DNA of 64,000 bases from Bifidobacterium animalis subsp. animalis ATCC 25527. Its GTDB lineage: Bacteria > Actinomycetota > Actinomycetes > Actinomycetales > Bifidobacteriaceae. Both the position numbers and the translations under genes were made by a program. The notes beneath the pieces are model-generated. The model did no database searches. It saw only the letters and a list, made by a program, of their open reading frames with translations, and was not told the origin of the DNA. The stretch is from contig NC_017834.1 in the NCBI RefSeq assembly GCF_000260715.1, forward strand, positions 248,001 through 312,000. The letters are read 5' to 3'. This document shows positions 1-10,783 of this stretch, in pieces (position 1 is the stretch's first letter; every line of letters begins with the position of its first letter).

Positions 1-1975
<1,975 letters not shown>

Positions 1976-2188
1976 GGTTCTACTTTAGAACGAGCGGGCT
2001 GAAAAATCACTGAGCTCACGAAAGAATTCGGAATATGTCTACACATTGCCGGTTTCCCAGTGTCGATCTTGTGCTGTTGGGCGCCGCTGCTGGGTTGCGT
2101 TGGTGGACTGCATGCCTGTGCGCGCGTCCCTCTGCGTAAACTCCCTTTGTGTAAGTTCCCCCTTGCGTAAGCCTCCTTTGCGTAACCG

Positions 2189-2445
2189 CCTCTGCGTAAA
2201 AAGGGACAGATTGGTGGTCCGTTTTGTCCCTTTTTACGTAGAGGGGTAGAGGGAGAGTGGGAATCCTGGAGAAGGTGGGATGGTGCAGGCTGCCCCGTCT
2301 GCGTAAAAGGGGACGTATCGACGAGCTGCATTGCCTCCTTTTACGTAGAAGGAGGGTGAGGGTTCCGAGGAAGCTGGGGTGCAGGCTGCTTCCTCTGCGT
2401 AAAAGGAGACGTGTCGACGAGCTGCGTTGTCCCCTTTTACGCAGG
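2189..2445. repeat. Three family-D hairpins (TGCGTAA..GGGAC arms)
   Basis: Three inverted repeats stand close together at 2189-2244, 2298-2349 and 2392-2445. Each has a left arm like CTGCGTAAAAGGGGAC and a right arm like GTCCCCTTTTACGCAG, with a loop of roughly 16-30 nt. Related hairpins occur at 21195, 44515, 44670, 44818 and 60565. Together they occupy part of the 1.1-kb gap between ppk and the tad cluster, in which I see no convincing protein gene. Confidence 0.8.
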
Positions 2446-2862
2446 GGCGCTCAGGGGGCGTTGAGGTCTGCGCGGGAGATTGTTGGATATTGCGGCTTGC
2501 CCTTCGCACAGCAAAACACCATGGTACATTCGCGAGCTTCGTATGTTCGTGGAAATGTGAGATTTTCGGCGAACAGTGAGCGACACGCCGAAGTATTGCC
2601 GCTGTATTTGAGCGATTGAACATCTAGGCGGCTGAAGCGAACAGAATATGCGATTTTCTCTGTGAGATTCTTCGTTGAAATGAACACGGAAAGATAAAAA
2701 GAGCACATATGTTCAGATTGTGACGCATGGGCGATTTCGATTTGCGTAATTCTAAATTCCGAGCATAATTGCAAGTACAAGGACAACCGAAGAGCAGACC
2801 CACAAAAGTAGATGATCAGCAAGATTATTACGTTGGGCGGGCATTGGAAAGACTTACCGTTA

Positions 2863-2940
2863 CAACGATGAGGTTGTGCAGAGATTCTGCTTCGTTGGAC
2901 TTGGAAAAGAGACCCACCTCGTGTGGGTCTCTTTTTTATT
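2863..2940 (+). ncRNA. Candidate small RNA ending in an intrinsic terminator
   Basis: A nested hairpin lies at 2863-2897: an outer CAACGA/TCGTTG stem encloses a GCAGA/TCTGC stem. It is followed directly by a strong terminator. No open frame of credible composition ends here, so the terminator needs another transcript to serve. The 5' end is unknown and could lie as far up as about 2770. No known RNA family was recognised. The terminator could instead act on a leftward transcript. Confidence 0.35.
2906..2938 (+). terminator. Intrinsic terminator
   Basis: The stem AAAGAGACCCAC / GTGGGTCTCTTT closes a short loop and is followed by a T-run. The A-run on the other side means it could work in both directions. 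No annotated gene ends here. Confidence 0.85.
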
Positions 2941-3017
2941 TCATGAAAAAACGCCTTTGTTTTGGAATAGTTCTTGACAAGTAGTCTGCGGCGGTGTATG
3001 TGACTCGGCAGCGCCGC

Positions 3018-3054
3018 GTTATCCACATGCCCGGCGACCCGCGATGTGGATAAC
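3018..3054. promoter_or_regulatory. DnaA-box inverted pair upstream of the tad operon
   Basis: TTATCCACA at 3019-3027 and TGTGGATAA at 3045-3053 are perfect matches to the DnaA-box consensus (TTATNCACA) in inverted orientation. A block at about 3060-3085 (CCGACCACAATGCCCCGTC) recurs almost unchanged after the similar pair at 42299-42337. The CACAAT or CATAAT in that block could be a -10 box, so the whole unit may be a promoter with DnaA sites. That role is inference. Confidence 0.6.
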
Positions 3055-3119
3055 GCGTTCTCCGACCACAATGCCCCGTCAAGATTGAACCGGCTGCGGA
3101 ACCCACGTTCAATGCAACT

Positions 3120-4229
3120 ATGACTATGCAGATCAGTGTTGGGGCGCCGCATACCGAGCGCCATGGGTGGTCGTTCCATCGGCCACAGGTAATGAACGGG
3201 GCATGCGCGCGCGATGTGCGCATGCGTGACGCGCGCACATGCAGGCCGTGGCAGGCGGAGTCTGCACGCAGGGTGCCGGCATACCAGCCAGTGCACGCGA
3301 TGGCGGAGCCTGCGTGCTCTCCGCAGCTGTCGCCGCCCGCGCGCCGAACCCATGCGGGGGCGCAGCCTGCACGCATGCCGGTGTGTGCAACGCAGGCGCC
3401 GTGCGAGAACGTGATCACGCTGTCCGGTGCGAGTGGCGGTGCAGGAACGACCACGTTGGCCGCCATGCTGACCCGCGAATTGGCGAAACGGGAGAACGAC
3501 TGCGCAATCGTGGACGCCGACGTGCGCGCGGGAGGCGGCGGGCTCGACGTGCTGCTCGGGATCGAACATGAGTCCGGGTCGCGGTGGCATGACATTCATG
3601 CGCCACTCGGCGAGCTCGATGGCGAGGCATTGCGCCGCAGATTGCCGCATTGGGACGGCGTGGGCGTGCTCGCATACAACTGCTGGGTGCAGGAGGAGCC
3701 GGCGTGGTTCGAGATGCAGGCGGCACTGCAGTCGCTGGCACAGGTGAGCGATGCCGTGGTGGTCGATGCCGGTCATGGCTTGGAGATCGAGCATGTGCCC
3801 GCATTGGTGGAGGCTTCGCACATCGTGGTGGCGGAACTCACCGTGCTGGGATTGGCGCGTGCCAAGGCGCACATCGAATGGCTGCGTCGCAATGGCGAGC
3901 GCAATGCGGCGCGTGCGCAGGAGCCGCCGCGGCCGGGGGAGGAGTGGAAGCCGATTGTGGGCGTGCCGGGGCATGTGATCGGCGTGCTGTGCGTGGAGCC
4001 GCCTGCGGTTGCGAAGGGCCGTGGGGCGGTGTCGTTGGAGGAGGCGCGCAAATACTTGCAGATGGAGCATATGGAGTGCGAGCTGATGGGCCCGGTTCGT
4101 TCCGATGCCAGACTCTGTGGCGACATTCTGGAGGGCTTGGGAATTCGGCGCGTGCATCGGCGCAATGCGCGCGTGCTCGGCGATGTGGCCGAGATGGTGG
4201 AGCGTGCGTGCGGCATAGGAGGCAGATGA
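3120..4229 (+). CDS. tadZ: TadZ/CpaE-like pilus ATPase
   Basis: MinD/ParA-superfamily protein expected to localise the Tad pilus machine at the membrane. The deviant Walker A GASGGAGTTT lies near residue 105, followed by a switch-like VDADVRAGGGGLDVLLG and VVVDAGHGLE, as in CpaE/TadZ proteins. The N-terminal 95 residues are low-complexity, rich in Arg, Ala and Cys, and look poorly constrained. The true start could therefore be the internal ATG at 3193; neither has a clear ribosome site. First gene of the tad cluster; its stop overlaps the tadA start. 369 aa from the upstream ATG. Confidence 0.8.
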   Translation: MTMQISVGAPHTERHGWSFHRPQVMNGACARDVRMRDARTCRPWQAESARRVPAYQPVHAMAEPACSPQLSPPARRTHAGAQPARMPVCATQAPCENVITLSGASGGAGTTTLAAMLTRELAKRENDCAIVDADVRAGGGGLDVLLGIEHESGSRWHDIHAPLGELDGEALRRRLPHWDGVGVLAYNCWVQEEPAWFEMQAALQSLAQVSDAVVVDAGHGLEIEHVPALVEASHIVVAELTVLGLARAKAHIEWLRRNGERNAARAQEPPRPGEEWKPIVGVPGHVIGVLCVEPPAVAKGRGAVSLEEARKYLQMEHMECELMGPVRSDARLCGDILEGLGIRRVHRRNARVLGDVAEMVERACGIGGR

Positions 4230-5422
4230 TGTGGCAGATTGTAGGGCCGAACGGGGTGACGAACGCAACCGCTGGCGTGGCGGTTCCACTTCCCGAGGCG
4301 CCGGCGCCTCCGGCTACGGCGCCTCGTCATGCCGGTGTGGGCGCCACTGTGGGTGCCGCTGCGCACCATGCTGTGCGTGCCGTGACGGCCGTGGACGCTG
4401 TTCGCCCGGTGAACTTCGGCCCGCTGAAACAGCTGGCTGCGGATCCGCGCGTCACCGACATTCTGGTGACCTGCGACGGTGCCGTGTGGGTGGAGCGTGG
4501 GCTTGGCATAGAGCTCGAGCATCCGTCCATTCCGCTGGATTCGCCTGCCGTGGTGCGTCGTCTGGCCGTGCATCTGTGTGCGCAATTGGGTGAGCGGCTC
4601 GACGACGCCCGTCCCATAGCCGATGCGAGCGGCGCTGACGGCACGCGTGTGCATGCGGTGATTGCGCCGGTGGTGCCGTATGGCGCGTCGATTTCGATTC
4701 GTCTGCCCTCCCGCATGAGCGCGACCATGGATGCATTGCAGCAGGCTGGTTGCTGGCCTGCGCAATGGCGCCCGATCTTGGACCGCCTGGTGCTGGCCCG
4801 CGCCAACATTCTCATCACCGGCAGCACCGGCTCGGGCAAGACGACGTTGCTCAAGGCGCTGTTGCTCAATTGCCGCGCATCCGAACGCATTGTGCTCGTC
4901 GAGGAGGTTCGCGAGCTGCAGGGGCTCGGTGACCTCAACACGGTTTCACTCTGCGCGCGAGCCAAGAACGTGGAGGGTGCCGGCGAGGTGACGATGGGTG
5001 ATCTGGTGCGTTCCACGCTGCGTATGTACCCGACCCGCGTGGTGGTGGGCGAATGCCGTGGCGAGGAGGTGATCGACCTGATGCGCGTGCTCAACTCCGG
5101 CCATTGCGGCGGCATGAGCACACTGCACGCCAACGGGGTGAGCCGTGTGCCCGGGCGTCTGATCTCGCTGGGACTGCTCGCGCATGTTGAGCCGAATACC
5201 ATGGCGGGTCTGGCCGACGGGGCCTTCGACGTGGTGCTTCACATGGAAAGGCGCCCCGGCAAACGGTACTTGGCGCAGATCGGCATTCTGTGCACGGTGG
5301 AAGGCAGACTCGTCGGCCGCACGGTGTGCTCGTGGGATGGCCGTGGCGAGCCTGTCGCCGGCGAGGCATGGCGGCCGTTCGCCGAACGTTGGGGCACCAA
5401 GCGGGCGCCGGAACGAAGGTGA
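4229..5422 (+). CDS. tadA: TadA/CpaF secretion ATPase
   Basis: Hexameric type II/IV secretion ATPase that powers Flp pilus assembly. Walker A is GSTGSGKTTLLKALL, followed by the Asp-box-like VLVEEVRELQ, Walker B VVVGECRGEEVIDL and a His-box region STLHAN. 397 aa. Two adjacent ATGs (4226 and 4229) follow AGGAGG; 4229 has the better 6-nt spacing, and its ATG overlaps the tadZ TGA, implying translational coupling. The first 60 residues are Ala/Pro-rich. Next in the operon are the two membrane platform proteins. Confidence 0.92.
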   Translation: MWQIVGPNGVTNATAGVAVPLPEAPAPPATAPRHAGVGATVGAAAHHAVRAVTAVDAVRPVNFGPLKQLAADPRVTDILVTCDGAVWVERGLGIELEHPSIPLDSPAVVRRLAVHLCAQLGERLDDARPIADASGADGTRVHAVIAPVVPYGASISIRLPSRMSATMDALQQAGCWPAQWRPILDRLVLARANILITGSTGSGKTTLLKALLLNCRASERIVLVEEVRELQGLGDLNTVSLCARAKNVEGAGEVTMGDLVRSTLRMYPTRVVVGECRGEEVIDLMRVLNSGHCGGMSTLHANGVSRVPGRLISLGLLAHVEPNTMAGLADGAFDVVLHMERRPGKRYLAQIGILCTVEGRLVGRTVCSWDGRGEPVAGEAWRPFAERWGTKRAPERR

Positions 5423-5427
5423 GACGA

Positions 5428-6159
5428 ATGGCATTCGTGGCTGCGCTCGCGACGGCGCTGAGTGTGCTGTTGATGATATGGGCCGCTCCTGCGGCGGTCT
5501 CATGGCGCCTGCAGACGGTGGGATCGGGCGTGGCTGGTCATGTGCGTGAGCCGGCATGCGGCACCAGCGTCATGCTCTCGTCGATCATCGCGTCGCTGCA
5601 GGCCGGTGCCGCGTTGGAGCCCGCACTTGAACGCGCGTATGACTCGGTGTGCGCGCCGCGAGTGGGAAGTGGCCATGCGCACCATGTGCGTGCCCCTACT
5701 GTGGCTGGAGCTGGGCATGCCGCAGGCGTGTATGCCGTTTGCGATGGCGAGGGCAATGTGGATGCAGCGCAGATGGCACGCCTGTTCGCAGCCTGCAGAC
5801 TGCCCCATGAGCGCGCCTCCCACTGCACGCAGGTGGCCTGTGGGGTCGCCGTGGCCAGTGCGGTGAGCCTGGAACTGGGGTGCCCGGCCGCGCGCTGCAT
5901 CGAAGCGGTGCGCGCAGGCTATTTGCGTGCCCGTCTGCAAGACGATTTGCGCGCGAATGCCTTCGCGATGCCCAAATCCACGGCGCGCATGCTGCTCGCG
6001 CTGCCGGCGGTGGTGGTGTTCCTGGGAGAGCTGCTCGGCGCGGATCCGTTGGGCATGCTGTTCGGCTCGGCACAGGGGCTCGCCATGCTGTGCTTGGGCA
6101 CGATTTGTTATGTGGGCGGACTGCTGTGGATGCATCGCCTGCTTGCCTCGGACGGGTAG
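5428..6159 (+). CDS. tadB: TadB-like pilus platform protein
   Basis: Small (243 aa) membrane protein in the position of TadB, the GspF-like platform of Flp pili. There is one hydrophobic N-terminal segment (about residues 3-25), a cytoplasmic stretch resembling a T2SSF helical bundle (SSIIASLQAGAALEPALERAY), and two C-terminal hydrophobic segments near 190-210 and 215-235. The assignment rests mainly on its place between tadA and tadC, because sequence conservation is weak. An in-frame GTG at 5419 is an alternative start. Confidence 0.75.
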   Translation: MAFVAALATALSVLLMIWAAPAAVSWRLQTVGSGVAGHVREPACGTSVMLSSIIASLQAGAALEPALERAYDSVCAPRVGSGHAHHVRAPTVAGAGHAAGVYAVCDGEGNVDAAQMARLFAACRLPHERASHCTQVACGVAVASAVSLELGCPAARCIEAVRAGYLRARLQDDLRANAFAMPKSTARMLLALPAVVVFLGELLGADPLGMLFGSAQGLAMLCLGTICYVGGLLWMHRLLASDG

Positions 6160-6163
6160 CCCT

Positions 6164-6793
6164 ATGGCTGGATTCTGGGTGTGGTGTGCCGCGGTGTGCG
6201 CGGCGCTCGCCTCCACCTTGCATATGGTTAGGAGCGAGCGGATTGCTGCACGTCGGTTGCGCGAGCTTGACGGGCTGGAGCGCTCGCAGATTGCACTGGC
6301 GGGGCGCGGCAATGCCTTGCAGCGGCGATTGCTCGAGGTATGCCCCGGCTGGGAGCCGTCTCCTACGTTGCTGTTGCAACTGCTTGAGGCGGCGATTGCT
6401 CAGGGCGTCGCGATCCCTCGGGCATTGGAGTGCATTGGCGCATGCTGCGGCGGCGCATGCGCGCAGGTGTTGAGGCACGTCTCCGCCGCACTGCTGCGTG
6501 GCGTGTGCTGGGATGAGGCGTGGGCCGTGTTGGAGCATGATGGTTCCTCCCCGGCTTCCTCGGCATTGGGATTGGCATGCCGCACATTGCGTGCCGCTTG
6601 GGAGGATGGCGTCTCGCCGCTGCCGCAGATTCATGCGGCCATTGAGCAGATGGACGGCAGCGAACGCGCGCGGATTGAGCAACGGGCGTCGCGATTGTCG
6701 GTGCGGTTGCTGCTGCCTATGGGACTGTGCCTGCTGCCGGCGTTCCTGCTCATCGCGGTGGTGCCGACGATCATGTCATTCATGCGTATGTGA
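6164..6793 (+). CDS. tadC: TadC-like pilus platform protein
   Basis: 209-aa membrane protein with a hydrophobic N-terminus and a strongly hydrophobic C-terminal hairpin (RLSVRLLLPMGLCLLPAFLL..). The arrangement E..(R/K)..LS.....LP.G.C.LPAFL is typical of the last T2SSF transmembrane pair in TadC proteins. It starts 4 nt after tadB stops, so the two are co-translated. Paired TadB and TadC form the inner-membrane platform for the TadA motor. Confidence 0.8.
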   Translation: MAGFWVWCAAVCAALASTLHMVRSERIAARRLRELDGLERSQIALAGRGNALQRRLLEVCPGWEPSPTLLLQLLEAAIAQGVAIPRALECIGACCGGACAQVLRHVSAALLRGVCWDEAWAVLEHDGSSPASSALGLACRTLRAAWEDGVSPLPQIHAAIEQMDGSERARIEQRASRLSVRLLLPMGLCLLPAFLLIAVVPTIMSFMRM

Positions 6794-6808
6794 GGCGGGT
6801 GCGTGGCG

Positions 6809-6862
6809 GTTATCCACATTGCCGGCGACCCGCAATGTGGATAACGGTGAAGTTATCCACAT
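6809..6862. promoter_or_regulatory. Three DnaA boxes inside the tad cluster
   Basis: TTATCCACA at 6810-6818, TGTGGATAA at 6836-6844 and TTATCCACA at 6853-6861 are three perfect consensus boxes in 52 bp. The first two and the 17 bp between them closely match the pair at 3018-3054. The cluster separates tadC from the flp pilin gene and may belong to a separate promoter for the pilin part of the operon (inference). Confidence 0.6.
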
Positions 6863-6969
6863 GCGTCCGTCCGGCTTTACACCGAATATTGGCCGCCGCA
6901 TAGTGGAATCATCTGGGAGACCAGATGGGAAACACAACATACAGGCCAAGGAAACAGGCAAGGAGAGAT

Positions 6970-7245
6970 ATGGAACACAATGAGGTGATCCTGTTCGAAC
7001 ACAGGAGGTATGGCGTGGGTGAACGCATCAATGCGGCTTCGGACCGGCTGCTGCGGGAGCAGGTCGGTTTGGAGGCGAAATGGCGGGCACTCATGGCCCA
7101 GCCGGAGGAGGGCGCGGCAACCGCCGAATACGCGGTGGTGCTCGTTGCGGCGACCGGATTCGCCGCCGTGCTGGTGGCGCTCATGAAATCCGACACGGTG
7201 AAGACGCTGCTCACGAACATCGTGAAGAAAGCGCTGAGCGTGTGA
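6970..7245 (+). CDS. flp: Flp-type prepilin (DUF4244-like)
   Basis: 91-aa precursor of the major Tad pilin. A hydrophilic leader of 48 residues ends EEG. The mature N-terminus AATAEYAVVLVAATGFAAVL has Glu at +5 and Tyr at +6, the classic class IVb processing site, followed by one hydrophobic helix and a 15-residue basic tail. The leader is long for an Flp pilin. The start is chosen at the ATG after AAGGAG; an upstream in-frame ATG at 6925 lacks such a site. Processing needs a prepilin peptidase that is not encoded nearby. Confidence 0.85.
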   Translation: MEHNEVILFEHRRYGVGERINAASDRLLREQVGLEAKWRALMAQPEEGAATAEYAVVLVAATGFAAVLVALMKSDTVKTLLTNIVKKALSV

Positions 7246-7249
7246 TGCC

Positions 7250-7639
7250 ATGAGCGGCCATGCATTCGGGCATGCGTTGCGCCACCTGCAGCGCGATGAC
7301 GAGGGGGCGGCCACCGCGGAATTCGCGGTGGTGCTCCCGGTCATCGTGGTGCTGGCGGCCTTGCTGCTCTATTTGGGCCGGGCGTCCGTTGTATCGGTTG
7401 GCTGCCAGGATGCGGCGGCCAACGCCGCACGGGCGCTGATGGTGGCAGGGAATGCCTTGGAATCGGGCTCGCAGGCCGTGGCCCAGACCGCTGCGGGCGA
7501 TGGCGTTCGCATACAGGTGCGCACCGCCGGCAACGGGTTCGAGGTGATCGCCCACTGTGCGGTGGTGGCCGACCCCTGGGGCGTTGTACCGAGAACGGTG
7601 ACGGGGCGTGCGCATGGCATATGGCAGGAGGAGTCATGA
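7250..7639 (+). CDS. tadE: TadE-like pseudopilin
   Basis: 129-aa protein with a prepilin-like site DDEG/AATAEF (Glu at +5) near residue 20, followed by a hydrophobic segment VVLPVIVVLAALLLYLG. This is the TadE pseudopilin pattern. It starts 4 nt after flp and its stop overlaps the start of the next gene. It probably forms a minor pseudopilin in the assembly complex. Confidence 0.85.
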   Translation: MSGHAFGHALRHLQRDDEGAATAEFAVVLPVIVVLAALLLYLGRASVVSVGCQDAAANAARALMVAGNALESGSQAVAQTAAGDGVRIQVRTAGNGFEVIAHCAVVADPWGVVPRTVTGRAHGIWQEES

Positions 7640-8052
7640 GGAGCATAGCGAGTCGACCCCCGCGCGGCCTGCTGGCGCACGATGCCGGCAACGCCTCGAT
7701 GGGTGCGGTCGGCATGGTGTTCGTGGTGGCCGTGTTGCTGTGCACCATCGCGGCCGGAGCCAGAATCGCCATGGCCAAGGCGCAGGCGCGCACCGCAGCC
7801 GATATGGCGGCATTGGCTGCCGCCGACGCCTATTGGAACGAGGATGTCGCCGATCCTTGTGGCATCGGCTCTGCCGTGGCGCGCAACAATGCGGGAGCCG
7901 CGGAATCATGCGAGGTGATCGACATGGATGTGGCCATGGAGGTCAGCACCGCGACAGGCGTGCCGTTCGTGGAACGGGTGAGCGCACGCGCGCGTGCCGG
8001 ACCACGGCAATGCGATGAGGTCGACGCAACACGCGGCGCATCGCAACCGTGA
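7636..8052 (+). CDS. TadF/TadG-like pseudopilin (Rv3654c-like)
   Basis: 138-aa protein with one N-terminal membrane segment (MGAVGMVFVVAVLLCTIAAGARI) and the motif KAQARTAADMAALAAAD typical of the TadE/G N-terminal (Rv3654c-like) family. The processing site HDAG/NASMG lacks the usual Glu at +5, so cleavage by prepilin peptidase is doubtful. The ATG follows AGGAGG and overlaps the tadE stop codon. It closes the tad operon. Confidence 0.75.
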   Translation: MRSIASRPPRGLLAHDAGNASMGAVGMVFVVAVLLCTIAAGARIAMAKAQARTAADMAALAAADAYWNEDVADPCGIGSAVARNNAGAAESCEVIDMDVAMEVSTATGVPFVERVSARARAGPRQCDEVDATRGASQP

Positions 8053-8055
8053 TGC

Positions 8056-8089
8056 CGGGGCATCATTGCCGAGTGGATTTTGATGCCCC
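8056..8089 (+). terminator. Possible hairpin after the tad operon
   Basis: GGGGCATC..GATGCCCC forms an 8-bp stem just after the last tad gene. There is no clean T-run, so factor-independent activity is uncertain. Confidence 0.4.
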
Positions 8090-8200
8090 TCACGCGCTAG
8101 GTTATATAGCACATCGGTATGCGGCGCGAGACCGCCATGCACTGCTCCGGCAGGCATGCCGGCCACTCGGGCATACGCATTGCACACAGACGGGATTGAC

Positions 8201-10753
8201 ATGGCATTGGCGTTGTATCGCAGGTATAGGCCCGACACCTTCGAAGGGGTGATCGGGCAGGACCAGGTTACCGTGCCCCTCATGCACGCCTTGGATGAGA
8301 ACAAGCTCACCCACGCATACCTGTTCTCCGGGCCGCGAGGATGCGGTAAAACGAGTTCCGCACGCATTCTGGCACGGTGCATCAACTGTGTGAAGGGCCC
8401 CACCTCGCACCCGTGCGGCGAATGCGACAGCTGCAGGGACCTGGCGACCGGGGGACCCGGCTCGATCGACGTGGTGGAGATTGACGCGGCGAGCCACAAC
8501 AGCGTGGACGACGCCCGCGAACTGAGGGAGAGGGCCGGGTTCGCCCCGGTGCGTGACCGCTACAAGATCTTCATTCTCGACGAGGCGCACATGGTGACCC
8601 CGCAGGGCTTCAACGCGCTCCTCAAGATCGTGGAGGAGCCGCCGGAGCACCTCATGTTCATCTTCGCCACCACCGAGCCGGACAAGGTGATCGGCACCAT
8701 ACGCTCACGCACCCACCACTATCCGTTCCGTCTGGTGCCTCCTGAGATCATGACCCCGTATTTGGAGCATGTGTGCGAGCAGGAGCACATCGAGACCGAG
8801 CCCGGTGTGCTCAGGCTCGTCACGCGTGCGGGCGGCGGGTCGGTGCGAGACACGCTTTCGGTGCTCGACCAGCTCATGGGCGGCTGTGTGGATAACGACA
8901 TCACCTACGACTCCACCGTGGCGTTGCTTGGTTTCACGCCGGACGCACTGCTCGGCGAGGCGATCGATGCGATCATCGAGCAGAATGGCGCCAAGCTGTA
9001 CGGCATCATTCAGAAGGTGATCGTGGCCGGGTTCGATGCCCGCAGATTCGTCGAGGACCTGCTTGCGCGCACACGCGACCTGCTCGTGCTCACACTCGGC
9101 GGCGATGAGGCCGAGCATGTGCTCAGCGATGACGCCGAAGCGGAGGACATGAGCGACCTTCACCGGCAGGCCGATGCGCTGGGACTGCAACAGCTCACCG
9201 CCATGGCCGAGATTATGGACGACACCTTGGGGCACATGGCCGGCGCAGCCTCGCCGCGTATGCGACTGGAGCTGCTCGCCGCCAAGCTGCTGGCCGGCAG
9301 GGCCTCGGGCTTCGCCACGGAGGCTCCGGCACTCGCCGGTGCAGGGGCGCGCGGTTCATCTGCTGCCCCCTCGGCTCCGCAGGCATCTGCCCGCGGCGGG
9401 TTTGTCGACGCACAGCAACCCTCCGGTTTCAACGATGGCACCACTGCAGCGCAGTCCGGGCATGGCACCCCCACCCAAGCTGCCGCTCCCACTGCCGCGT
9501 CGCAAGCCACCCAGGCCGCCGCCGCGGAGCATGATGCCGATTCGCAGCCGAAGGCAGCCTCGAACGTGCCCTCGATCCCGGAGGACATTCAGCACAACGG
9601 CACCGTGGATGAGCGCTGGGACGCCATTGTGGCGGCACTGCCGCTGGACGTGCGCGCCTACATCAACCGCGAGCGCGTGCCACGCGTGATGCTCGCCATG
9701 GACAGGAAATCCGGCAAGCAACGCTTGTGGATCAAGTTCGAGACCCCGCTCGACAAGTACGCCTTCGCACTGGCGGTGAGCAAGGAACCGATCGGGGGCA
9801 CCACCAGCGTCGTCTCGATAGTGCGCACGCAGGTGCACAACGTGTTCGGCCCCGACGTCGCCTTGGCGCCCACCGAGAAGATGGCCAATGGTGAATCCGC
9901 CCCTCCGCTGAGCAAGCTGCCGCCGGAGGAGGCGCAACGGATCAAGGCGAAGCTGCTGCAGCAGTCGTTGCAGGGTATCGTCGCACACCCGCGCGAATCA
10001 TCCGATTCCGCGCAGCAGGCCACCACGTCGGATTCCTCCAACGATGCGGAGGCGCATCAAGCCGCCGTCCCAGCCCCGGTGCCCACCGAGCCGTCGGGAC
10101 AAGCCAACGGCGATGGTCCGCAGATGTTGCCGGACGACGACCCCTGGGCCCAACCGGTGAAGCCCGTGGGCCTGCGCCCTCAGGCATCGGACCCCGAGGG
10201 GCAGGCCCACGAGGAGCCGAACCGGCAGCAGCCAGCGCCGGAGCACCAGCACAAGCATGTAGCGGTGCCGGACGTCTCCGATGGCATAGACCCGTGGAGC
10301 ATGCCGGTCGACGAGCACCCGCACATCGACTTTGGCAAGGTGCAGTCCATCGAACAGCAGCACGAGCGGCCCACACTCGCGCCCGTCCATGGCGACGACC
10401 CATGGAGTGCTATGCCGAATGGGCCTCAGGGCTTCGGCGCAGCGGCCCCTGTGATGGGCGGTCAGACCATGAGCATCGAGGATGCCTACGGCATGTCACC
10501 CCAGGGCATGCACGCGACGGATGCAAGATCCACGGGTGTGGCGGGCGGTGAATCCCAGCCGCCCGCACCGCAGGTCGATGCCGACGACGACGTGTATTCG
10601 ATGGACGACGCCCATGTGCAAACGCATGATGTGATGGACCTGAAGGCCGTCGAGGAATTTTTCGACGTGAGCAAGGTTGAGCACTTTGCGGCCGACGATG
10701 CGAACAACCCGCTCAACCAGAAGCCGCGCCGAATGGAACACGGCGACTCGTGA
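8201..10753 (+). CDS. dnaX: DNA polymerase III subunits gamma/tau
   Basis: Clamp-loader ATPase of the replisome, 850 aa. The N-terminus MALALYRRYRP is typical and fixes the start. Walker A GPRGCGKT spans residues 44-51, a four-Cys zinc module (CINC..CGECDSC) lies at about 60-82, and the sensor FIFATTEPD with SRC-type TIRSRTHHY follows. Residues about 370-460 and 600-830 are long Ala/Pro/Gln/Asp-rich linkers. Repeated DPWA/DPWS motifs (DDDPWAQP, GIDPWSMP, GDDPWSAMP) in the tail may be short binding motifs. recR follows after 30 nt, as in many bacteria. Confidence 0.97.
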   Translation: MALALYRRYRPDTFEGVIGQDQVTVPLMHALDENKLTHAYLFSGPRGCGKTSSARILARCINCVKGPTSHPCGECDSCRDLATGGPGSIDVVEIDAASHNSVDDARELRERAGFAPVRDRYKIFILDEAHMVTPQGFNALLKIVEEPPEHLMFIFATTEPDKVIGTIRSRTHHYPFRLVPPEIMTPYLEHVCEQEHIETEPGVLRLVTRAGGGSVRDTLSVLDQLMGGCVDNDITYDSTVALLGFTPDALLGEAIDAIIEQNGAKLYGIIQKVIVAGFDARRFVEDLLARTRDLLVLTLGGDEAEHVLSDDAEAEDMSDLHRQADALGLQQLTAMAEIMDDTLGHMAGAASPRMRLELLAAKLLAGRASGFATEAPALAGAGARGSSAAPSAPQASARGGFVDAQQPSGFNDGTTAAQSGHGTPTQAAAPTAASQATQAAAAEHDADSQPKAASNVPSIPEDIQHNGTVDERWDAIVAALPLDVRAYINRERVPRVMLAMDRKSGKQRLWIKFETPLDKYAFALAVSKEPIGGTTSVVSIVRTQVHNVFGPDVALAPTEKMANGESAPPLSKLPPEEAQRIKAKLLQQSLQGIVAHPRESSDSAQQATTSDSSNDAEAHQAAVPAPVPTEPSGQANGDGPQMLPDDDPWAQPVKPVGLRPQASDPEGQAHEEPNRQQPAPEHQHKHVAVPDVSDGIDPWSMPVDEHPHIDFGKVQSIEQQHERPTLAPVHGDDPWSAMPNGPQGFGAAAPVMGGQTMSIEDAYGMSPQGMHATDARSTGVAGGESQPPAPQVDADDDVYSMDDAHVQTHDVMDLKAVEEFFDVSKVEHFAADDANNPLNQKPRRMEHGDS

Positions 10754-10783
10754 CGCCGCGTGGCATACGCTTGAGGAGGGTAC

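Noticed and set aside
2451..4289. Minus-strand 612-codon open frame
   Set aside because: It runs through hairpins and the candidate RNA and is antisense to tadZ; composition is His/Arg/Pro-rich shadow.
3018..6862. Chromosomal replication origin
   Set aside because: There are too few DnaA boxes, no AT-rich unwinding stretch, and no dnaA or dnaN gene nearby.
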